A DNA stretch of 64,000 nucleotides, from positions 11,908,980 through 11,972,979 of the forward strand of contig OZ037771.1 in NCBI GenBank assembly GCA_964035545.1, given 5' to 3'. Shown in pieces: positions 10,201-19,234 of the stretch (position 1 is the stretch's first letter; the number at the start of each line of letters is the position of its first letter). The stretch is from Bugula neritina (Eukaryota; Bryozoa; Gymnolaemata; Cheilostomatida; Bugulidae). Position numbers and translations under genes: made by a program. The notes below the pieces were generated by a model. The model had not been told where the DNA came from, made no database searches, and saw only the letters and a list, made by a program, of their open reading frames with translations.

Positions 10201-10871
10201 ATCAAGAACCAGTTGTACTTGCCTCAGACTTTACTTATCTAGGAAGCACTGTTTCCTGTACGGCAAAAATAGATAAAGAGCTGCGGAACAGATTAGGCAA
10301 AGCAAGTGCGGCTTACGGTAAGCTGCAGCAGAGACTCTGGAACAACAGACATGTATCCATCAGGGTAAAGTGTAAAGTCTACAGAGCGGTGGTGCTCTCA
10401 AGCCTGCTGTATGGAGCAGAAACATGGACAATATACAGGACACAGGTGAAGAAGCTAAGCGCTTTCATGATGAGACAACTGAGAGACATAATGGCTGTAA
10501 AATGGTATAACAAAGTTACCAATGAAGAAATATTAAGACGTGCCAATTTGCCAAGCATGGCCGACATCCTTATAGAAAAGAACTTGAGATGGCTAGGCCA
10601 TGTGCACAGGATGGAACATAGCCGGCTACCAAGACAATTGCTCTACTCTCAGCTGAAAGAGGGTAAAAGAAATACAGGGCGACTTAGACTCAGACTTAAA
10701 GATGTTGCTAAGAGGAATATGAAATGGAGAGCAATAAACTTGAGTTCATGGCAGCAGACAGCTGACAACAGAGCTGCGTGGAGAGCTGCAACCAAATCTA
10801 AGCTTAATCCATAAAACAGTCATAGTCGTATCGACTGACTGCAAGAGAGAGAGAGATACCTTGGAAATGCA
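7276..10871 (+). mobile_element. Full-length APE-type LINE inserted in G2
   Basis: Flanked by GCAACTCACAATTGC (7261-7275) and GCAACTCTCAATTGC (10872-10886), a 15-bp duplication with one mismatch. Collapsing the repeat restores an open frame in the interrupted gypsy pol tail, which supports these boundaries. An alternative 8-bp duplication ATACCTTG (7282-7289, 10856-10863) exists but gives an early stop in the host frame. There is a 5' region of about 390 bases, one long ORF, and a short 3' end with a (GA)n-type tail, not poly(A). The single ORF and microsatellite tail suggest an RTE-like clade; this is inference. It is oriented opposite to the host element. Confidence 0.88.
7665..10814 (+). 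CDS. LINE ORF: endonuclease-reverse transcriptase, 1049 aa, intact
   Basis: One uninterrupted frame. Residues 45-300 form an exonuclease-endonuclease-phosphatase (APE) domain: EWNVRTL, the catalytic glutamate in LCETR, AGDFNARVG, and the terminal STDH. Residues 540-860 form the reverse transcriptase: GYRGISLL-type finger (NYRGISLLS), QCGFR, FIDFTKAFDTV, NGVKQGCVLAPTLFS and the active site LFADDSAL. The C-terminal 150 residues contain RWLGHVHRME, a segment common at the end of this group of LINE proteins. The product would nick DNA and reverse-transcribe its own RNA at the nick. The ATG at 7665 follows a stop-rich leader; ATGs just upstream are in other frames. With no stops or shifts, this is the best preserved retroelement protein in the window. 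Confidence 0.93.
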   Translation: MTMETVFDTGTNVARVNKVRAGLLPLRQPVKSQLGRNEKFRKVLRLAEWNVRTLLDRNNSKRPERQTALVAKELGRYDIDIAALCETRLALNDSLVDNGYTFFWSGKGEEERRESGVGFAIRNTIMPYLEQEPTAISDRIISMRLPLKKNHYVTIVSAYAPTMTNTEEKKEEFYNKLKETVKNISITDKLIIAGDFNARVGCEAQNWPGVIGNQGIGKCNTNGELLLAFCSEYQLVITNTVFKHRQHHKVTWMHPRSQHWHLLDYVITRRKDQNDVLDTRAMRGADCSTDHTMIRSKLAFALRKAKHKTRGNSACKLNVGKLQNQDMLQEFQKQMDKAMDYRDDDGVTLEERWGRLKISAFNTATKVLGRAERKHQDWFDDNDAKLNALLNERNKAKTKALQRRTRSSTDRLAQARSKLQKYTREKKSQWWEEKAESLQQAADKNNMKAFYNGLREVYGPQNRGIAQLLDQSGKTVLTAKNDTLKRFAQHFDLLLNVPGEVDQEALNSLTDMPPNLSLDDMPSFDELLDAIDATKENKSPGECGNPAEVWKYGGIRLKERLYDLIAYIWSNEKMPQNWKNANIVPIFKKGSRKDCGNYRGISLLSIAGKIMARIILNKINVNITPGILPETQCGFRNSRSTIDMIFSFRQIQEKCAEQNMELYAVFIDFTKAFDTVSRDGLWRVLKKFGLTEKVTNLIKALHAGMQAKVVQGRDASNEFAVTNGVKQGCVLAPTLFSLYLTAMLEVAFQNVNEGIYIQTRHGADLFDVAQFKSKTRTTKHLVREMLFADDSALVTHCAADMQVLVNNFAKAAAQFSLKINIKKTECMYQPIKLIHPPPEPEVVMIDQEPVVLASDFTYLGSTVSCTAKIDKELRNRLGKASAAYGKLQQRLWNNRHVSIRVKCKVYRAVVLSSLLYGAETWTIYRTQVKKLSAFMMRQLRDIMAVKWYNKVTNEEILRRANLPSMADILIEKNLRWLGHVHRMEHSRLPRQLLYSQLKEGKRNTGRLRLRLKDVAKRNMKWRAINLSSWQQTADNRAAWRAATKSKLNP

Positions 10872-11503
10872 ACTCTCAATTGCTCGTCCCCCCAGATTTC
10901 TTTTATGATAGCTGATGGATGTTTTTCCACTGCATCACACAAGAAATCTTTTAAATAAGATGGAGGCGCCCTAGTGCGTTGGCTACGCTCCAACTGCACT
11001 GGGGAATTTGCTACGACTGGTGACTCTTCCACCACGGGTGGTGTCGCCAGTACGGGGGGGTCCACCAGTACGGGTGGTCCTCCCCCAGCTGCCTCTTCCT
11101 CATGATTTTGAAGAATTGCCATCTCATCCGGGACGATGGGCCTGTCGACCGGCTCCACAGGTGGTGGGGCCGGCTCTGACAGGTCTTCAGGTGTGTCGAC
11201 CTCCTCTTCCTGGGGTGGGGGAGGCTGGGGCTGGTCGGCCGACGCATCAGCCGCCCCGTCCTGGTCTGGCAGTATCTCCTCAATATCTCGATATGCCATG
11301 GGTCGCCCCCTCATAGGAGGGCGCCTAACTGGCTCTAAGAGAGGAGGTGCTTGACCTGCCGCATCAGGACTTGCCCAGTGAGGTTTTAGTCGTGCCTCGT
11401 TCTGGACCGACACTTGTCCAGACCGTTCCACTTTGTATGTATGGTTTGGCATTACCTCAATTACGCAGTAGGGACCTACGAACTTCGGCTGCAACTTGGC
11501 TTC
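10872..11503 (-). pseudogene. G2 pol C-terminal tail after a nonsense codon, cut by the LINE
   Basis: In the same frame as pol, after a TGA at 11507-11509, the sequence continues with LQPKFVGPYCVIEVMPNHTY (integrase C-terminal module with the GPY-type motif). A long proline- and glutamate-rich linker follows, then RTRAPPSYLKDFLCD. G4 has the same stretch without a stop, so the TGA is a point mutation. The frame is then broken by the LINE at 10871. In G4 and G5 the corresponding tail continues into a short cysteine-containing segment that is missing here. Confidence 0.85.
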
Positions 11504-11506
11504 CTG

Positions 11507-14500
11507 TCAGCGCCTGCGGCGATGACTGGTCATCCAGACCCAGTCCCCCACCTTGTATAAAGGTGGGTCGTCAGAGTCACCACTCCTGACCTGCCACTGC
11601 TGCTCACGTAGCACCTCGTGAGCCGTCCCCATGCGTTTTACGAGCTTGTCCACGTAGTCATGGACATTGCTCTCGGGAGTCGGAACATGATAGGTTACGT
11701 GCTCAGGAACCCTTGTTTCTCTCCCCAGCATGAGAAAATTAGGGGTCTCCAGTGTACTGGAGTGAGGGGTACTACGGTACGCTCGCATGATCTGCGGCAA
11801 CACCAAGTCCCACTCTTCCTGGCTCCTACCGATAAGCAGGCTTCTTAGAGAGTCCCCTAGCATTCGGTTGTTCCGCTCCACGACCCCGTTCCCTTGCGGG
11901 TGATACGGGGTCGTCCGACTCTGGTTTACCCCCCACACTCTACAGAAATCGCTCATAAGTTGCGACTGAAACTGGGCGCCTTGGTCGGAGTGTATCTGCT
12001 CCGGCAAGCCGAAAGAGCAGAACACCTGCTGATCCAAGGCTCTGGCCACCGAAGGGGCCGACGCATCTGGAATAGCCAGTGCATCAGCCCACCGCGTGAA
12101 ATGGTCAGTTAATACCAGTATCCAGTTATTACCTCTCGCTGTAGTGGGCATGGGGCCTACCAGATCGACAGCAACCACCTGCCACGGACGACCGGCATGG
12201 AGGCGACGCCTCCCTGCGGTCTCAGTGGGGCGGCCATGCTTGCTAGCTTGGCACACCTCGCACTTCCGCACCCGGAGTCGGACATCCCGGGTCATACCGG
12301 GCCAAAACCACTGGAGTTGAAGACACCTGATCACCCGGCTAGCTCCTGCGTGAGCTTGCTTATGGTTGTCCCAGATCAACTCCCGCCTCAGAGCTGACGG
12401 GCAGACTACCCTCTCTCGTTCACTGCGATTGGTGCCGGCTGCCAACATGATCAATAGCAGCCCATCGCTGTTGAACCTGAGGGAGTCCCAGCGGTCACAG
12501 AAATACTTAAACTCAGTACTCTTCACTCGCTGTTCGGCCTCACTCGGCCGCCGTCCCTCCTTCTTGGCCCGGACTAGGTCAGCAACCACTCCTGGTAGCG
12601 TAGACTGGAGCCGACATAGCTCCCTGACGTTCCGAAGCAACGTGGGGTTTGCGTGAAGGTTGTTAACAGCTTTGTTGGGCGATTCGGACAGGAGTTGCCC
12701 TTCTTCCCAGCTGTACACACCCGATTTCCCCAACTGCGCTTCGACGTCTGAGCGAGGGGCTTCACCATCCCTGCGCTCGATATTCTGGCATTGCTTACAC
12801 CCATCTGCCTGGCGGCGGCTGAGTCCATCTGCATTACCGTGTTTCTTACCGGGTCGATGCTCGATCCGATAAGAAAACTCTGCCAGGATCTCTAGCCAGC
12901 GCGCCACTTGGCTTGATGGTTCTGCCCGTCGACACAGCCATATCAGGGACGCATGATCCGTCCGAAGCCGGAATGTGCGCCCATATAGATATGGTCTAAA
13001 GTGTTTGACCGCCTTGACTACTGCCAAGAATTCCCTCCTGGTTGTACAGTAGTTCTTCTCAGGCGCCGACAGGGCCTTGCTATAGTAAGCCACCACCACC
13101 TCGCGACCATCTTGGACCTGCGATAGCACAGCCCCCACATTATGGTTACTGGCATCAGTATCCAAAATGTACTCCTTTGCAGGGTCAGGATACGCCAAGA
13201 TGGGTGCTTCCACCAGGCGATCCTTCAGGTGGTCAAATGCCTTCTGCTCAGCCTGCGTCCACTGCCATCGCACCCCCTTTGCGGTCAGCCGATTCAACGG
13301 CTGTGCAATTCCGGCGAAGGCTGGTATGTACTGACGATAGTACCCTACCAGCTCCAGGAACGCCCGCAATTCAGAGAGGTCGACAAGAACGGCCCAGTCC
13401 CTCACAGCCCGTATCTTCTCGGGGTCGGTGGCGACCCCGTCTCGACCAACTACATAGCCCAGGTACTTGACCTCGCGTTGCAGTAATGCACACTTCGAGG
13501 GCTTTAGCTTCAGGTTAGCAGCTCGGAGTCTGTCGAACACCTCCCTGAGTCGACTGACATGTGTGTCGAAGTCGGGGGAGATGACGATGACATCATCGAG
13601 ATAGATGAGCAAGGTCTTCCAGTGCAGTCCACTCAGAACCTGCTCCATGAGTCGCTGGAAGGTGGCTGGTGCGGACGTAAGTCCGAATGGCAACACCTTC
13701 CATTTCCAGAGCCCATCCCGCGTTATAAACGCGGCCTTGTCCTGTGCTTCAGGACTCAGGGGCACCTGCCAATACCCGCTTAGCAAGTCCAATGTGCTGA
13801 AGAACTTGCTACCAGCTAAGGCATCGAGCGACTCATCGATCCTCGGGAGAGGGTAAGCGTCCTGGATGGTCACGCTGTTCAGCCTGCGATAGTCAACGCA
13901 AAACCTCCAGGTACCATCCTTTTTCCGAACCAGGACGACTGGAGAACTCCAGGCCCCATGGCCTGGCTCAATCAGGTCCCGGTTCAGAAGGTCTTGCACC
14001 TGACGGCTCACTTCTCTCTCCTTCTCAGGACCTAACCGGCGGGTCGGCTGCCGAATCGGCACCGTCCCCGCCGCCAGGGGTATCTCATGACGGACAGTCT
14101 CAGTCAGACCCATGTCATGGTCGCCGCAACTGAACACGTCCTTGTACTCAGAGAGTAGCCGCGCCATCTCCAGGCGTTCTCGCTTGCTCTCACAGCCATC
14201 ACAGGCATCCTCGTACAACTCTGCTACGTGTTCAGGCACCGGCCCTCTGCCGTCTCTAGTGGGTACTCCCCGGGCGCCGTCCGCTGTTTCCAGCGCGGGC
14301 CCTACATCCTCCTCTTGCACGGAGTGGAACTTCCCTACTAGAGACCCAGCCGGTAATTCTACTGGCTCTGTGAAAGGGTTTACGCACTGGACCAGGAACT
14401 CCCCCCGCTCATCCAGTCTATTCAGACTGTTAGCGAGCTGGACGCCCCCCAGTGCACCTTCTACCACTCCGAGCTCGGAGATTTCCCTACAGTTCACTCT

Positions 14501-15412
14501 GCAGCGAACTGTAGCCCGGGAGCGCTCAGGTACGGTACAGCGCTGTACCACCTGCACTCCCCCCACCAAGGGTCGGCCAAATCGGTCGACACAGGCCAGC
14601 TCACGCCCCGCCATCACTACTGCCGACTTGCTAAAGTCTATATAGCACCTGTGTCGTTTCAGAAATGGCATGCCCAAGATGGCATCCTTCTTGAGTTGAC
14701 TGACGATGAAGGTCTCACTGATCATCTGATCACGGACTCTACCAGTCAACTGGATTACCCCATAGAAAGGAATACACGACCCGTCCGCCAACGTGCCGTG
14801 CTCCCCTTCATATGGTTCTAGGCTAGCCCTGTCCCTGGCACTGAGAGTGTCAAAGAGACGTCGACTCAGTAGATTTGTGGTGCACCCAGTATTCAACAGG
14901 AATGTGGCAGCTTTACCAGCAATTTTGCCGGGGAGGAAATAGCTGCTTCCATATGGCTGAGCGCTCACTGAGCGGTTTGTCTCTTGAGGCGACACCTCAT
15001 GTGCATGGAGTTGGGGATGCACCTGTGCTTTTTGGTTGCGAGGGGGTCGTCGACGTTGCATGGGCGGGCAGGGTACGTCTCGGTCTCGCTCACACACGGG
15101 CGGCCGAGTGAATTCTCGGACTGATGCTCGTGTGGGCAACCGAGGAAAATCCCTGTTGTGCTCCCATTCGTCGTTCACTCCCTCATCAAGCAAACCTTCA
15201 AAGCCGTTTTTGAGTGCCCAAGCCGGAGGTATTGGTGGGCCTTGCGGCCGACTCACTCTCCTTGGGGCTTGCCACTCTGGCGAAGGCGGCCTCCTCACCC
15301 GGTGGGGTGGGGGCCGTAGCCTCTGTCTTGGGGGGTTAAACTGGGGCCCACGGTAGGCGGAAGTTACCGTGGGCCGTCGCTGTTTAACCGCCTCCCACTG
15401 CCGCGGGGGCAA
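11507..15412 (-). CDS. pol: G2 pol: protease, RT, RNase H, integrase (1301 aa)
   Basis: The largest Ty3/gypsy frame here. Residues 155-290 are a retropepsin-like protease with SSYFLPGKIAGK and the active-site strand FLLNTGCTTNLLSR, where the catalytic Asp is Asn (residue 174). RT spans about 460-660 with LPFGLTSAPATFQ and YLDD at 604-607. RNase H follows at about 745-870 (ILDTDAS, RTDHASL). The integrase HHCC finger is at 1017-1053 (H1017, H1021, C1051, C1054), and the catalytic triad is D1083, D1143, E1179. The ORF is entered from gag by a -1 shift, so the first ATG at 15412 is probably not a real start; the frame is already open at the shift site. It would cut the polyprotein, copy RNA to DNA and integrate it, but the protease change and the nonsense codon at its end make it defective. 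Confidence 0.93.
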   Translation of the reverse strand: MPPRQWEAVKQRRPTVTSAYRGPQFNPPRQRLRPPPHRVRRPPSPEWQAPRRVSRPQGPPIPPAWALKNGFEGLLDEGVNDEWEHNRDFPRLPTRASVREFTRPPVCERDRDVPCPPMQRRRPPRNQKAQVHPQLHAHEVSPQETNRSVSAQPYGSSYFLPGKIAGKAATFLLNTGCTTNLLSRRLFDTLSARDRASLEPYEGEHGTLADGSCIPFYGVIQLTGRVRDQMISETFIVSQLKKDAILGMPFLKRHRCYIDFSKSAVVMAGRELACVDRFGRPLVGGVQVVQRCTVPERSRATVRCRVNCREISELGVVEGALGGVQLANSLNRLDERGEFLVQCVNPFTEPVELPAGSLVGKFHSVQEEDVGPALETADGARGVPTRDGRGPVPEHVAELYEDACDGCESKRERLEMARLLSEYKDVFSCGDHDMGLTETVRHEIPLAAGTVPIRQPTRRLGPEKEREVSRQVQDLLNRDLIEPGHGAWSSPVVLVRKKDGTWRFCVDYRRLNSVTIQDAYPLPRIDESLDALAGSKFFSTLDLLSGYWQVPLSPEAQDKAAFITRDGLWKWKVLPFGLTSAPATFQRLMEQVLSGLHWKTLLIYLDDVIVISPDFDTHVSRLREVFDRLRAANLKLKPSKCALLQREVKYLGYVVGRDGVATDPEKIRAVRDWAVLVDLSELRAFLELVGYYRQYIPAFAGIAQPLNRLTAKGVRWQWTQAEQKAFDHLKDRLVEAPILAYPDPAKEYILDTDASNHNVGAVLSQVQDGREVVVAYYSKALSAPEKNYCTTRREFLAVVKAVKHFRPYLYGRTFRLRTDHASLIWLCRRAEPSSQVARWLEILAEFSYRIEHRPGKKHGNADGLSRRQADGCKQCQNIERRDGEAPRSDVEAQLGKSGVYSWEEGQLLSESPNKAVNNLHANPTLLRNVRELCRLQSTLPGVVADLVRAKKEGRRPSEAEQRVKSTEFKYFCDRWDSLRFNSDGLLLIMLAAGTNRSERERVVCPSALRRELIWDNHKQAHAGASRVIRCLQLQWFWPGMTRDVRLRVRKCEVCQASKHGRPTETAGRRRLHAGRPWQVVAVDLVGPMPTTARGNNWILVLTDHFTRWADALAIPDASAPSVARALDQQVFCSFGLPEQIHSDQGAQFQSQLMSDFCRVWGVNQSRTTPYHPQGNGVVERNNRMLGDSLRSLLIGRSQEEWDLVLPQIMRAYRSTPHSSTLETPNFLMLGRETRVPEHVTYHVPTPESNVHDYVDKLVKRMGTAHEVLREQQWQVRSGDSDDPPLYKVGDWVWMTSHRRRR

Positions 15413-16233
15413 CTTCGTAGGAAGTGCCCACCACTACCACAGCCCCAGCATACGGGGCCGCGCCTGTCATCGACAGCTACCGACGACCTCTTGGGTCTCT
15501 CGGCTGTCGCCTGCTGGCGCAGTTGCCTGATCTCGGCTAGCAGTTCTCGAATCAAGCTCGTGGTTAAGCTAGATTCGTCTGCTGCTGCCGCTGCGACCTG
15601 TACAGCTGTCTTCGTTGGCGACATCGACACCTCGTCTGCCCCGACTTGCTGCACTGTCGCACCAGGTCGACTTGCACTGTCGGCTTGGAAATAGGCATTC
15701 CCAAGCCTTAGAGCTCTCTCCATAGTCTCAACTTCGGCCACCAGCAGATGCTGTTTCAGACCGAGGTTGTTAATAGACTGGAGGAATGCATCCAGTGCTA
15801 GGCTCTGTCGACCGCCGGCAGGCAAGTCGCTGTAAGCAACTTGTGCCAGTCGTTCGACTACGGTAGCGTGCTCTCGCAGATTGGTCTTAGGATTTCTCCT
15901 AAGACTCTGCAGTTGCACGCGAGCATCTCGAGCGGTTAATCCAAACCGAGCTCGTATCGCTTCAAATATGTCACCGACATTCTGGCTTATCCCATAGGGT
16001 TTAGCCGGCCCTGTCAGACACAACCGCAGCTTGATCAGAGTAACCCTGTTCGGCCATCCGCAGATGTCCGCCACATCATTGAACTCAGTGATGAATTGCT
16101 CCACATCTTCTTCTCCTGAGAAGATGGGAGCCCGCAAGTGGTACCTGTCCATAGGCAGCGCTGGGCCGCCTATGTGATCCTCCTCTATTGCTGCTGGCTC
16201 CTGTCGGGGCGCGTCAACGACTTCGTCGGCCAT
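15364..16233 (-). CDS. gag: G2 gag, 289 aa, with CCHC knuckle
   Basis: Starts at the first ATG after the primer site. Residues 30-190 show the helical capsid-like core of Ty3-type Gag: YHLRAPIFSGEEDVEQFITE, then KPYGI, REHATVVERLAQVAY and a leucine-rich C-terminal part. A single zinc knuckle CWGCGSGGHFLRSC (C-x2-C-x4-H-x4-C) lies near residue 263. The frame ends 18 bases beyond the shift heptamer. The product would assemble the particle and bind the RNA. The G4 gag core is clearly related, but G4 has no CCHC motif in the corresponding region. Confidence 0.92.
   Translation of the reverse strand: MADEVVDAPRQEPAAIEEDHIGGPALPMDRYHLRAPIFSGEEDVEQFITEFNDVADICGWPNRVTLIKLRLCLTGPAKPYGISQNVGDIFEAIRARFGLTARDARVQLQSLRRNPKTNLREHATVVERLAQVAYSDLPAGGRQSLALDAFLQSINNLGLKQHLLVAEVETMERALRLGNAYFQADSASRPGATVQQVGADEVSMSPTKTAVQVAAAAADESSLTTSLIRELLAEIRQLRQQATAERPKRSSVAVDDRRGPVCWGCGSGGHFLRSCPRGSGRRLNSDGPR
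15382..15388 (-). promoter_or_regulatory. G2 gag-pol -1 frameshift site GTTAAAC
   Basis: In the gag/pol overlap the gag frame reads CGG TTA AAC. Slipping back one base at G TTA AAC enters exactly the pol frame. The heptamer fits the X XXY YYZ-like slippery class and is the same as a heptamer known from arterivirus shifting. G4 has the identical heptamer at the same junction. A downstream structure was not computed. Confidence 0.75.
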
Positions 16234-16267
16234 CTTACTCCCTGGCTAGGGGCATTTGTATTAAGTG

Positions 16268-16287
16268 GAATCCCACCGCTGCCACCA
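16268..16287 (-). promoter_or_regulatory. G2 primer-binding site, leucine tRNA
   Basis: The element strand reads TGGTGGCAGCGGTGGGATTC one base inside the 5' LTR. This is the exact reverse complement of GAATCCCACCGCTGCC plus ACCA, the 3' end of a common eukaryotic tRNA-Leu as I remember it. It would prime minus-strand DNA synthesis. Confidence 0.85.
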
Positions 16288-16288
16288 G

Positions 16289-16933
16289 TGTAGTGAATTT
16301 TGCCAGTTCACTATTATTATGTGTGGGTCAACTTAATCAAAGCCACTGCACCAGGTTGTTTACGATAAGATACTTTATTATTTACACAAATACAAGAAGG
16401 TTATTTACTGCTAGCATAAATAGAAAACGATTACATAATTAGTGAGCTTTAATACACAACTACTCTAAATGAAGTCCCAAGCTGCTCTGCCGGCTAGCTA
16501 CTCAGCGCACTGCAACTACGAGTAGCTAGCTCCACCTGCTATCAATTAGTGTGACTGTCCTGATTGGCTAGCGTTAGTGGTGCCACTGTCGACTGTAAGA
16601 TATTGTCGGGTAACAGTCTACGCGAGTCGTCTCTGTCGCTACTAATTAACTCCATCACCATAAGCATAACACTAGCATCTGCTACTAAGCAGCTAACTGC
16701 CAGTGCAAACCATTTACGCCTCCTACAGTTGTTGATTCCATTTAACTAGTCTTGCTTTGTTTAACTGCGTGCATTAGTAGCTAGCAATAATTGTCCAGCA
16801 GATTGTACGCATTCGAATTGTCAGCTATTATGATAATTGATCTCCAGTACTTATAGCCATTATGCCAAGCGTATAGAGAGTAAGCCACAAAGAGTTATCC
16901 TTTCGATAATAACATAATTTAAAATCTATTACA
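16289..16933 (-). repeat. G2 5' LTR (right), 645 bp
   Basis: Starts TGTAGTGAATTT and ends CTATTACA, followed by the ATAT target duplication. It lacks the DNA transposon found in the left LTR and otherwise matches it closely. Confidence 0.93.
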
Positions 16934-16937
16934 ATAT

Positions 16938-19234
16938 TATATTGAAAAATTGCATTTTGCTGATTTTCATACGCATACCACTTTTCCGTGCGATTTACAT
17001 TAAGCTTGGACATTATAAGGACGTTCAAACTTATGAATTTACAAAATATACTAAATGACCTTACAGAAAATGCTTGTTTAAAAAAGTTTACCATATTCAA
17101 ACATCGGGTTACATCTTTGTGAAGTTGAGCTAATTTTCACATTTTCTTTACTTTGGGTGCCTATAGGCTATCTCGGAAAATATTATTTTAAAAATTACAC
17201 AAATTAATTGGAGTATAAAGTCACTATAATCAACTATTTATGGATAAAATCTATGGAAGTAAAATAATAATTAACGCCTTTTGTGATGTGGCAAATTTTC
17301 GAAATTTTTCAAAATTTACAAAAAATTGCCAATATTCAATGGCTTAGCATATATGCACACAAAGTATTCTGCAGTATGTGTTACTACTAGTGCAAATTGA
17401 TAGGTGTTATCAAATCACACACCAAATTTTAAGGCTCAGTCTAGAAAAATGATTGAGATAAGGACGTTTATATATTGGTCTAAAAGTAAAAATCACAAAC
17501 TTTCCTAAAAAATTTTCCCAACCTTTGTTCAAGGAAGTAGTCATTTTTCAAAAAGTTGTTGTGTCAAGCCAGATAATTCAAAAATAGTACTCAGGACATG
17601 TGTGGGTCCATCTGGTGTAAATCTGAACAAAATCTGAGACGCAAAGGCATGGGCCATTGGTTGAGTTGACGCGGAATGACCCTGTAGTGTCATATACTGA
17701 CGATGACGTTTTGTTAAACTGTTGGATTTACCACTCAAATCAAGTTTTTACATTTATTTTTGAGTTCAGCAAGTCAAATTACATCAGTTGGGCAACTTTT
17801 GTAATTTTCAAGCAAAAAATAATGTTTGCCTTGTTTTTCCCAGTTTGTACTAAATTAGGCAAACTGACACATGTATGAACATTATTTTAACTATATACAC
17901 ATTTTTTTTTGTATATATAAAATTAAGATTATTTGTACTTATATTACTATATTTTTCTAATAATTATAACATGATTCTTTTCATATATCTATTGGTCTAG
18001 CATAGCCAATACCAGCTATATAGATGCAGCGAGAGATTCTATCTTAAAGAGGTTTATCTTCATTTCTCTCCCCCCCCCCCCTGCAAATTCAGGCTTCATG
18101 TGAGTTTAAATCTTGAGTTAAAGAGATCTTTATTTCTTAGAAAAAAATTATTTTATATATTTAAAGAACATTCTACACAAATACAGGTTTCAATTTAAGC
18201 CTATAATTTACTTATTAAAAATAAAGTAACTCCAATTGTTTTCAACTAGCATCTTTCTGATGGGAATTAACAGATGCTGCTAGCAGGTTGATAGATTTAT
18301 TGCCACAATGATAAAATTGGTAAATAGACTTCATTAGTAGAAAAGCCATTTCTTAGTTGAACATTGAGCAGAAACAATGTACTGGTGGTATATAGCTGTA
18401 AGTATCTACATTCTCTACACTCACAATTTGTAACTTCCTGTATATATTATGAAATTTCATAACTTTGCATATTGTGAATATCATAATACTATATGTTTTA
18501 GATTCTTTTGGTAGTCTGTGGACAGGGAGAAGCTGATAGGAGTAATGACTCAAGGTAAGTGTAGACTATTTGATTGTATTGATATATTATACATATGAGC
18601 TGTCTTTACACATGCACCAGCTGCATGTATTTGACACATTCTTATTGGTGGTGCTGTGGTAGGGCTCTTTTATTAAGTATTGGTTATAGAATTCTATACA
18701 TTAGAGCTTTTTGCGGTCAATAATTTTGCACCTTCTGAATATAACAAGAAATTCGCATATTGTTTTGTAAAACTAAAAACTGCATGTTTAATGATAAAAA
18801 AATAAAATGTATCCTAATATATTTAGCAATCAAATATGCTTTATAATTCTTGAAAATGCAATGAAAAACAACTTAAACAAACGCAAGTGATTTAAAAAAT
18901 CAAATATAGACATAAATTAATTACCCTATATGAGTTTCTGTTTGTGTAGCAAAGCATTGCTACTGATTTTCTATCTATGTAAAAGTTGATAAAAATGAGC
19001 TTGATAATTAATGATGCAATCCAGTAATTTTGTGCAATGCATAAAATTGATTTACTAGCTATAACCAACAACAAAAAAAAGTCGGTGATCCACACACATT
19101 ATTATATTTTAGTTATATTATTTTTACATATAATACCCAAATCATATTATAATGTGTTATATTATTATTGCATACATGTATATTAACCAATGCTATCACC
19201 TAAGTTTTTTAATTTACTATGTTTGCTTTTTCCT
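16938..19234. other. AT-rich intergenic DNA; one possible exon at 18501-18555
   Basis: Mostly AT-rich sequence with many stops and a C12 run at about 18069. A segment at 18501-18555 is bounded by TTTTAG and by AAG|GTAAGT and reads ILLVVCGQGEADRSNDSR in one frame. It could be an upstream exon of the decayed NHL copy that follows, but there is no matching exon near the intact gene to test this against. Confidence 0.3.

Larger units (their letters stand above)
4951..16933 (-). mobile_element. G2: complete Ty3/gypsy LTR retrotransposon with nested DNA transposon and LINE
   Basis: Boundaries are set by two near-identical LTRs starting TGTAGTGAATTT and ending CTATTACA, and by a 4-bp target duplication ATAT at 4947-4950 and 16934-16937. 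In element orientation the order is 5' LTR (16289-16933), leucine-tRNA primer site, gag, pol in the -1 frame, a proline-rich pol tail, a broken third-ORF remnant, a purine tract and the 3' LTR (4951-6366). Two later insertions split it: a 767-bp DNA transposon in the 3' LTR (5267-6033) and a LINE in the pol tail (7276-10871). Without them the element is about 7.6 kb, the same scale as G4. A nonsense codon at the pol tail and a protease D-to-N change show that it is no longer competent. Confidence 0.93.

Noticed and set aside
11008-11589. Several forward ORFs over the G2 pol tail and pol
   Set aside because: Shadows on the opposite strand of GC-rich pol coding sequence.
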